A stretch of 64,000 nucleotides of DNA. Origin: Marthasterias glacialis (Eukaryota > Echinodermata > Asteroidea > Forcipulatida > Asteriidae). The stretch spans positions 13,113,838 to 13,177,837 of the forward strand of contig OU452231.1 of the NCBI GenBank assembly GCA_911728455.2, written 5' to 3'. Positions 56,436 to 64,000 of this stretch are shown piece after piece. Positions within the stretch are counted from its first letter, which is position 1, and every line of letters starts with the position of its first letter. The notes beneath the pieces were generated by a model. It was not told the origin of the DNA. It searched no databases and saw nothing but the letters and a program-made list of their open reading frames with translations. Made by a program: the position numbers and the translations under genes.

Positions 56436-59400
56436 GTGAGTAGATTTCAGGTGATTTGTCATGATTTTTCCCGACTTCGGGCAATTTTTATATGTATTCC
56501 TTTGTATTCAATTTACAAACTTTGGTCCTGGAACTTGCCCCATGAATACACATGCTACACCACACGCTACTTTAGTCTTTAGAAAGAATGCACTTTGTTT
56601 TTCAAGTTTAACCATTCCTCTGAGTCTCACAAAGTTTTGTTGGCAAACTTGCCTTACATGCAACCTCCACTATTTCTCTGTCAATATCCTTACCTTATAG
56701 GCCTATGTTTGTTAGTAAAGTCAATACATTTGTATCATCAGTTTATAAGTTCTTTGCAGTTTTCACGCAGTGTCTAGAGTAGACCCAGTAACTGGGGTGC
56801 TGTACTCCTTTTTTGAAATTGACAGCCCAAGGCTGGGGTTTCAGAGGATGTGCTGGGGTGGATTGGAGAAGTGAGCAGCTCCCTTCTAACTGAAGTGCCC
56901 CATTCCATAGCTTGGCAACTCAACTAGCACAACAGTTTCCTTTAGAGATTTTAGCTTTCTAACAATGTAAACAATATTTTGATTCTAGAAAATTAAGTTA
57001 ATAAAACAATGTGTAGATCTAAGAAGCCGGACACTACTTTCGCCGATGTCGGGTTTGTGAGACCTCACCACAGCCGTGCAGATGTCAATATTTCCAAGCA
57101 GGGAGTAAACGACGGGGTTGAGATTACAAATGGTGAGATAGTTATCGTCTAGTGAGGACTTCTATAGTTTGCATTAAACATTAGATATGAACGAAAGTCA
57201 GGTTTTTTTGACTGGGAATTGCATAACAGACCGATCCATTAAGCCCTGCCTATACTAATGTATTGACCGATCACAGCCTTGACAACGCCACTGAAAGTCC
57301 GACAAAAGTCTGTCACGTTAAAACATCTCATTCAAAAAGTAAACAAACCGCCGCCATATGTGTGTCAGATACATGTGTGTATCCAATAGGACGTGTCGGA
57401 ACCAAACCATTGCTGCGATCGTGGAAAAAAAGTTGTGTTGTTGCTAGGCAGTTGCTAAGGTAGGCCGGGCTTAATGGATCGGTCTATTGATGTAGTGAAA
57501 TTACACGATGGCTGTTTTCTTTTTTTATGGATGATTATCAGTAATTACCTTTGTACAGAGATGTTAAATGTAGCCAACGGCTTGCCTGAAAAGGGAAAGC
57601 TATTTATGTGTTAGGGCCCTCTGTTGATAAAGTGTGCATGTTGCTTCCGTTATTTGTTATGTACATGCTGTCACTTAAATTCAATAAGTTGGGATTTTGG
57701 CATGGTCCTTAGTCATATTCATAGTCTACAGTTCTTCAAGTAATTAAGTGTCAAGTCATTGAATTGTCACACACCTTTAACTCAGAGAGAGGGACCTTTT
57801 TTCAGAGTCGAATTAGACAATAACTTTTCTGTATGCAGTACATCATGTAAATAAAATCTCTTGTTTTTAGTGATTGTTCTGCAAAGAAGCGACTGTAGAT
57901 TTCAAAACCTCCACAACTTAAAGAGAGATTTCATGTACATGGCGTTACTGCAAATTTTACTAGATTTTCTCTCCACCATGTTGAGCTTCAAATCCTAATG
58001 ATCAACTCTGTTGGCATAAAACATGTAAAAAGAAGAAAACTGGAAACTATTTTTGCATGGTCAAAAGACCATCATGTGTGGAGGTTAATTGAGTATGGCC
58101 AGCTATCTGAGTCTACACAACTCTAAAAAGACTATATTTGAACATTTTTGATGTGAACTTCCCCTATTTCCATTGTATTTTGTAATCATTACCATAACTT
58201 TTACATTAATAGATGAGAGAATCCTCAAAATTGAATGTTCTTCATAGATCGGAGGCACTAGTTTGTGAATGATGCACATAAAGTAGACTATAGTGCCTTC
58301 AAAAAGATCAAAAATATTTAACAATATTTTTGAAACATAGAGTTTGAAGATTGCATTGTATGTCAGTCTAAAACCAATTATTAGGCCTAATTTGTTCATT
58401 TTTCAAGAGGGGAACTTGTCGACAGTTGAGTCCAGCAAGTCCGATACAGAACTCTTGATGCAGGAGACAGAGGCTGGAGTTCATGATGTCAGACTAGATC
58501 AGCTGTCAAGTATGATGGCCCAAGTAGTCACGCTTGCTTCAGGTATGGACTACGGACTAGTGTATACTTTAATAATCAATGAAAACTATCAGGTTGAATT
58601 ATAGGAGCCATTAAGAATTGTCTTCGTGTTAACATTTTGAAAAGTCGAAACTTGATTTTTAACTAGAAAAAAAGGACATTGGGGTGGAAGTATTTGGAAA
58701 ACATTGATCATTCTGAATGGCCTTAATTTTGATCTAAGATTGCATGGCCCGATTTTTGCTTTAATTGTTGTTTTATTTAATTTGTTTTTTTTAAGAATTT
58801 CTTCTCTGAAAGTTTTCGAACGGATGTCTCTGTTTGAAAATGAAAAAAACATACAAATACTTTTGCATATGCCACGGACAATGCACAAAATAAGTGTAAC
58901 ACAGCAGGCCTGATTGCTTCATTCTTGAAAGGGCATGGGTACCAAGGCATTTTCTTCTTGATAAAGGGCGCTTCTATGAGTAAATTGCCAATTTCTATTG
59001 GAACTTTTCACATCCCCCTGGCGGAATTATTTTGTTGGAATTGCCTGAAACATTTTAAGATCCATCTTAGCTCTTTGTGAAATTGGTCGTATTTTTGACA
59101 GCAAGAGGGCGCAATACTAATTCCATTTTGAAAGTACAGAAATATTTTAGAAACCTAAAAAATACAACATTTTCAGGCAAACATCTTACACTGATTACAA
59201 TGTAAAACTGTCAATAAAAAAAATCCTCAAAAGTCATATATTAGCTGCTTTATGAGAAGTCTAATTGCATCTGGTTTACCACACTGTTTTCTATGGTTTG
59301 ACCCCCAATCTACCCCAAAGGGCACCCTCTAGGGACACAAGGTCATTTGTGGATCATCACATCATGGAAGTAGAAATTGTATACCAATAAAGAATCGACA

Positions 59401-62400
59401 TTTTCCAGTAATGTTTATGTTTTTTTTTAAATTTGTTTAGCAAGTGAAGTTGTCCGCCAGTCAAACTCTTGCGACCAAGTCTTGGTGACTCATCTCAACA
59501 AATGCAACTCCTCCTCCAAGACGTGTCGGGCTGACTCGGGTCATGATGTGGATATCAGAGGTCAGAGGTCACATCTAGGAGTCAAGGGGAAAAAGGGCAG
59601 TGGACCTGTAGAGGGTAAAAGGTAAAGATTAAACAAAGCAGTAAAATTTCTTCAAGTTTCAAATTTGCAAAACATGGCATCCACAGCATAGGAGTGGTAC
59701 TAAACCCAGAACCATGACTCGATTCCTGGCTCACTCTGACTTACTTCCATTGAGCCAAAATATAGTCTTAATTCTCTTCTTGGAACAAAAAAACAAAGGT
59801 CTGGAATCGTGAAGTACACAAAAACCACCTCTCAATAGCCAGAAAATGCCGAAATATTAGAGACCTTTTTTGGTCTTTGTGTGGGTGAATCGAAGCGTTA
59901 GACGGCGTGTGTGGTCTGTGCATGCTCAGTAATGGAATGTCCAGGCGACCTTTGCTCCAGTATTCCGATTTTTACACAGCTTCTGTTTTCAGGCAGGGGA
60001 AACATTTTTGTGTAAACAGGTAATCCGGCACTAATACTGGTTAATTGTCAAAAAGTAACTTTGTTTAGTAGCTATCAACCAAAGAGACCAACTCCTCTTC
60101 TAACAAGAAAAGCTCTCCATAAACTGTTTTTTGAGTTGCAAAAGCAGTTTTAGCTATTTAAAGTGTTTAAAACAATGCATTTGATTGTGGCTTAGGCTAG
60201 TAACCAATGATAAATCTTGGTTGCGTGATTTTGGGGGTCAGCCGTTTAGGCAAACCACGCACAGTTAGATACCTACCGTGTTTTCACAATAGTAATGTGG
60301 CTCCCAAAATTGCAGACCAAGGGCACACAGTAGCCACTTATGACCCCAGTGCAAGGTGTCTATGGCCACAGCCAAAGAATGACACTCAAAAGACCTTCAT
60401 ATTGGTTTTCTTTCCATTCAAGCTAGTATTGCCAAACTGAGGCTGGAAGGGAAGAATAGTCTTACACCCTTCTTGAATCAGTACGTATTATTGCTGTCGC
60501 ACGTAGGAAACGTGACGAGAGGATTTGACCGCTTTTTAAAAGTCGCTTTACTGTCACACTCACACAGGTCTAGCAACAGCATGCTTGGACGGATCAAAAA
60601 CCTGACCAGCTGCCTCAGCAGCTCTGATGACGGCCGTAGCAGAGAGGACATGACTGCCTCCTCGGAAGACGTCTTAAGACGTCGTTCAATCTCTAAGATT
60701 CCAAAGAAGAAGAAGACCAAGAAGAAGAAGAAGCACAGCGAGGGGGAGGAGAGCGAGAAGAGTAACTTCGAGGAGAAGAGCGGCAGCAGTGGAACTGAGG
60801 TTGGGAAGGCAATTGTTGAAGGGAGAGTTGAGGAGGAGGTTGTTGGGACTGAGAAGAAACAAGAGGAGGCGGAGGAAATAGCAGAGATTGGAAAATCAAG
60901 TGAAGGTATAAACAGAAGTAAATTTGATGCTCTACTTCATAGTTTAATCTTGTTGAATTGAAGTCCTGGAATATCTGAATGACACAACAATAGGCATAAT
61001 GAGAAGAATTCAAAACTAAGGTGCCATTCAGAATAGTCAATTTTTAAAACTTTCACAACATTTTTTTGCAAATTGTTTTGACCCACCCACTCATCCCAAA
61101 TTTCCATTTGTGGTTGACTGACTATTCCACATAAATTCTATAAACTGAAGAACAAAGTAACGCCTCAAATGAAGCAGATATTTTAGATCAGTGGTCTTCC
61201 AGCCAGCTCAGGAGTTTTCATTGGCTTTTACGAGCTTCCATACCATGCAACTTTGTAGTTAAAACAGCAGATGAAATCCCAAGCAGGCAAAACTTTTCAT
61301 TGTTTGTCTTCTATTATTTTATGTGAAAACTCAGTTTTGATTTTCAGTTATTTCTTCTGACCCAACCACCCCCAATTTGGAAAACATTTGTAAACCTTGA
61401 TAGTTCTAAATGGCCTTTAAGTAGAATGTAATGGCTAGTAATCTTAAAGGCACTACCCAGGATTGGTTAAGTTGATAGTGCAGTGTTCTTACTTTGTCTG
61501 ATTCAATATATACATGAAAAAAAAACTGTGAACATTTATACTCAATCTGACATCGGAATCAGGAGAAAATAGTGAAAAACCGTGCACACTTTTCAGCATG
61601 TAAACACATTGCCCTTAATTTTGGTTGTTCCAACCGAAATCAGCTGTTGTGCTTTTTTAAGGTTTTCAGATACAGTTTTCTCGAATATGACAGCATTTCA
61701 TGGAGGGAAATATTTCACAGAAAAATTGGTTGTGGTATGAACTTCGTAAACAGTAAGCTTTCAGATTGAAACTAGACAATGATGTTTTGTATCCTTATCA
61801 GTCATCATAATGCAGTGTCTTTAATACAAATAATCCTTAGTAATGGTCCAGCTTTGATGAAAACAAACAAAATTTCAATTCCTGCTACTGCTTTTAGATA
61901 TCTGGCTTTTATTTGAAAAGTGTCATGAGTTACAGAAGTGTTGAGGAGGTCTTTCCTCAAAGAGGAGAGTCGTCAAGGCTCTAGTTGCAAGAGAAGCTCC
62001 AGCAGACCACAGGTCCTGTCAGCTCAGAACTTTCATTGGACCAGATTTCTTTTCACAATACCAAAAACAATCTTTTGTTTTCAATATTTACTGGATTTTA
62101 GAGAGGACGTGTGGATTTGAAAAGTTTAAAAATATTTTTGGAAAAAAAAAGACTAAAGGCTGCAGGACTAAAAACCAAAGAATACAAACTTGTATCATGA
62201 TAGACCTAGGAGAGGTCTTTGTCTTTTCTTTATTCCTTCTCAGCACATTTATATATTATTAAGATCTTATCTAAGCACTGAATAATGTTTTTACTTTGAT
62301 AAAAAGCATTTTTTGTAATTGACGTTTTGTTTTTTATCACAGAGGTGTCTATGCCATCCCCACCAGATGTGTTGAAGGAGATCAAGACAATGAGTGTCAC

Positions 62401-63475
62401 CGAGGCTACAGGTGTTGCCTCCCCAGTAACTCATCAACAGCACCCTCAAGATGATAGTAGCAGTCAGGAAACCAGACCATCAGAACCAAATCTAGCTGAT
62501 TTTAAGAATGATGCGGAGCCTTACAGCCCGGTTCCGGTCACAGTCATCCCCTCTGGATCCAGTATTGAGCTCCTGAAAGATTACGCAGATCATGTTGATG
62601 ATGGGGAAACTGTGCTGCCTGCAGTCCTAACTGGCGACGGGTCATCCCCTGGAAATATCAAACCTTCACACTCTGTGGAGTTTGACACACCTCCTAAGAA
62701 GAAGATGCGAGCAGATGCCACAACGAATCCTGGTGGTGTTGACCATTCAAGTGCTCCGCCAATGCTTATACACCTGGTCGAAGAAGTCCTGAGGTCCAAA
62801 TCGGATATCCCGTTGAAGGCTGTGCGAGAGAGATGCAGAATTCTTAGCCAGGAGAGCGGCGCTCTGCCCGGGGTGTCCATCGATGAGACACTCCGCTTGG
62901 CAGCCTTGGGGTCTTTCTCCTTCGGAGCTGAGAGGGGCACTGGACACCAGGAGATCGGAAGAAGAGCTGTTAGTGCTCCAGGGCCCTTGGAGCATCTATC
63001 ACAAGCTTTTTACTCCAGCGAGTTGTCAGTGGACCCGAAAATAGAATCTGGTATTTCCAGTTACGACAGTGCTCTCAATGAGTACACGGGATTACTCAAA
63101 AGTAAACCAGACTCAAGATCAAGCAGTGGAATTACTTTCCAGAACGGTGATAAGACAACACAGAGTTCATCATCTGACAGCAGCCAGGATGACTTCGTCC
63201 GACGAATGCAGAAAGCTCGACAGTCGTCAAAATATCAGGCTTCCCCGTCCCCTCAACAGGTTCACTTCTTGGACAACACCAACAAGGGAATGACTACAGG
63301 ATACCAAGACATCAAGGGAGATAGCGTTGGTAGTATGATGGCCACTTCCTCGGGCTACCGTAGCTCTCTTCAGGCCAAACTTGCTGGGCTGGAGACTGAT
63401 CTTAACAACGAGAAAGACTTGGGAAAGCCATACAAGGTGGAGGAACCGCTGGAAGAGGATTCTATGGTTAGTTAA
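56200..63475 (+). CDS. Gene 2: unrecognised 712-residue serine-rich protein, 6 exons
   Basis: Six exons (listed separately) join in phase from an ATG in the context ACAATGG to TAA. I do not recognise the protein. It is hydrophilic and rich in Ser, Glu, Asp and Lys, with no signal peptide or membrane segment. Basic clusters lie at about 267-278 (IPKKKKTKKKKK) and about 451-456 (PKKKMR), both nuclear-localisation-like. A Glu-rich, possibly coiled stretch spans about 303-335, and one amphipathic helical stretch lies at about 477-500 (LIHLVEEVLRSKSDIPLKAV). The C-terminal third has many SSS and SQDD sites resembling CK2 targets. Composition suggests a scaffold or nuclear regulatory protein, but that is a guess. 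The last exon might instead splice at 63467 (GTTAGT) and continue beyond the window. Confidence 0.75.
57017..57132 (+). CDS. Gene 2, exon 2
   Basis: Acceptor GTGTAG (weak pyrimidine tract), donor GTGAGA, phase 2 to 1. It encodes SKKPDTTFADVGFVRPHHSR and ADVNISKQGVNDGVEITN. This exon is too short to stand out as an open frame; it was found by matching phases. Confidence 0.65.
57227..57486. mobile_element. MITE with AGACCGATCCATTAAGCCC ends, in gene 2 intron 2
   Basis: The left AGACCGATCCATTAAGCCCTGCC and right GGCCGGGCTTAATGGATCGGTCT are near-perfect inverted repeats of about 23 bp. The interior is CpG-richer than the flanks and non-coding. Confidence 0.88.
58408..58542 (+). CDS. Gene 2, exon 3
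   Basis: Acceptor TTTTTCAAG, donor GTATGG, phase 1 to 1. It encodes GNLSTVESSKSDTELLMQET, then EAGVHDVRLDQLSSMMAQVV and TLAS. Most of it is compatible with an amphipathic helix. Confidence 0.75.
58905..59040 (-). repeat. Dispersed repeat, GGTGCCCTT/AAGGGCACC family, reverse copy
   Basis: CCTGATTGCTTCATTCTTGAAAGGGC and GGCATTTTCTTCTTGATAAAGGGC are the reverse complement of parts of 30190-30350. It lies in a gene 2 intron. Confidence 0.65.
59441..59621 (+). CDS. Gene 2, exon 4
   Basis: Acceptor TTTGTTTAG, donor GTAAAG, phase 1 to 2. It encodes SEVVRQSNSCDQVLVTHLNK, a cysteine-containing stretch CNSSSKTCRADSG, and a Gly/Lys-rich end GVKGKKGSGPVEGK. Confidence 0.75.
59690..60020. mobile_element. 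Foldback family 5 relative, in gene 2 intron
   Basis: GGCTCACTCTGACTTACTTCC, AATTCTCTTCTTGGAACAAA and GACCTTTTTTGGTCTTTGTGTGGGTGAA match the copies at 36.4 kb and 41.7 kb. Only one side of the element is well kept. Confidence 0.6.
60380..60470 (+). mobile_element. MITE family 6 fragment
   Basis: AAGACCTTCATATTGG and AACTGAGGCTGGAAGGGAAGAATAGTCTT match the body of the nested element at 48535-48706. It lies about 100 bp before the exon at 60568. Confidence 0.6.
60568..60905 (+). CDS. Gene 2, exon 5: basic and acidic clusters
   Basis: Acceptor CACACAG, donor GTATAA, phase 2 to 1. It encodes SSNSMLGRIKNLTSCLSSSD, RRRSISKIPKKKKTKKKKK (RRRSIS resembles a basophilic-kinase site), then a Glu-rich stretch to EIGKSSE. 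The minus-strand frame of 115 codons opposite it is a shadow of the GAA/AAG-rich codons. Confidence 0.88.
60906..62342. other. Gene 2 intron 5
   Basis: Contains the repeat block at about 61445-61620 shared with 23395-23530 (GTGCAGTGTTCTT, GTGAAAAACCGTGCACA). No further exon is apparent. Confidence 0.45.
62343..63475 (+). CDS. Gene 2, exon 6 (large, probably terminal)
   Basis: Acceptor TTTTTTATCACAG, entering in phase 1; open for 1133 bases to a TAA at 63473-63475. It encodes VSMPSPPDVLKEIKTMSVTE at the start, PPKKKMRADAT in the middle, RSKSDIPLKAVRERCRILSQ, ISSYDSALNEYTGLLKSKPD, and ends PLEEDSMVS. Its length, even codon use and lack of stops make it clearly coding. The minus-strand frames opposite (82-116 codons) are shadows. 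Confidence 0.93.
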
Positions 63476-64000
63476 AGGGACCCTTAACTGAATATTTCAT
63501 AGGAACATATTTTGTACCACTTTCTAATCCTCTTTTAGGTGTATGGAAAATAATTAGCATCCCTTTTTGGTTGATTTTATTGAAAGTGAGCTTTTTTAAA
63601 CATGCTTTTCAGGACAACTGAGGGCGCTGTTGCTGTGCTGTCATTTCAGGGAGACACTAGTTTTCTGTTGAAATTCATGAAGTTGTGAACCCCAATATTT
63701 GCTTATTAAAAGCATTTTTGAGAGAACTTGTCATTGGCGTACTGCAATGAACTGACACAACAACAAATCACTAAAGAAAAGAAAGTTTACTGCAGTGAAA
63801 TATCCTAAATTCTGTCAACATTTTGTGCACAAACTAATTGCGACAATGAGGTTCCTGGCTGATATGACATCACACTTTTGCTCATGAATATGTAAATTTA
63901 CATTAGCAAAAAAAACAAACAAAAAGGCACCACAATACCCTTGAAAATGGCAAAATAAAAATACAGATAATTTAACTTCTTTCAAAAACTTTTAAAAACT
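63476..64000. other. Gene 2 3' UTR or intron, and flank
   Basis: AT-rich. AATAAA occurs near 63954 (AAAATAAAAATAC), a possible poly(A) signal about 480 bp after the stop. A fragment of the GGCACC repeat family lies at about 63925-63965. No further exon is visible before the window ends. Confidence 0.4.

Noticed and set aside
62590..62995. Minus-strand frames of 82-116 codons opposite gene 2 exon 6
   Set aside because: They are shadows of a long, well-supported coding exon on the plus strand.

Overview
This window reads as nuclear DNA of an animal, most likely a marine deuterostome invertebrate. Genes are sparse and broken into short exons with GT-AG introns. Base composition is AT-rich. Non-coding DNA is packed with tRNA-derived SINEs, short inverted-repeat (foldback/MITE) elements, minisatellites and long poly-C/poly-G tracts. 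The repeat style suggests an echinoderm, with a sea star as my favoured guess; this is inference, since nothing in the window fixes the species. I see no bacterial, viral, rRNA, genuine tRNA or CRISPR features.

Layout. Positions 1-29.7 kb hold no gene that I can support. They hold several MITE families (two with TTAA flanks like piggyBac-type elements), a 70-bp satellite of about 23 units (3440-5020), a degenerate ~160-bp tandem repeat (5990-6760), SINEs near 9.2-9.8 and 14.1-14.4 kb, a LINE 3' tail (about 10.17-10.49 kb), a roughly 30-bp minisatellite (19.75-20.52 kb) and a ~500-bp (TTTG)n tract inside a foldback element (21.2-22.1 kb).

Gene 1 is on the + strand: coding exons at 35600-52871, with a probable first coding exon at 29719-29867. 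It encodes a BTB/POZ-BACK protein of the germ-cell-less (GMCL) superfamily, best matched to BTBD16. Twelve exons fit together in phase with good splice sites and, with the proposed first exon of the thirteen-exon model, give a 670-residue protein. Its introns are crowded with foldback elements and SINEs, several of which would form long hairpins in the pre-mRNA.

Gene 2 is on the + strand, 56200-63475: six in-phase exons giving a 712-residue, serine-rich, largely disordered protein with lysine clusters, which I do not recognise. An inverted CCAAT box and a perfect TGACGTCA (CRE) lie about 120-160 bp before its ATG. Gene 2 lies 3.3 kb downstream of gene 1 on the same strand; nothing shows that they work together.

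The most interesting non-genic signal is the 70-bp satellite. Each unit carries a perfect CRE palindrome, and about half also carry a DR5 arrangement of nuclear-receptor half-sites (GGGTCA-5 nt-AGGTCA) eight bases from it. Other CRE palindromes occur in a MITE family and as single sites.
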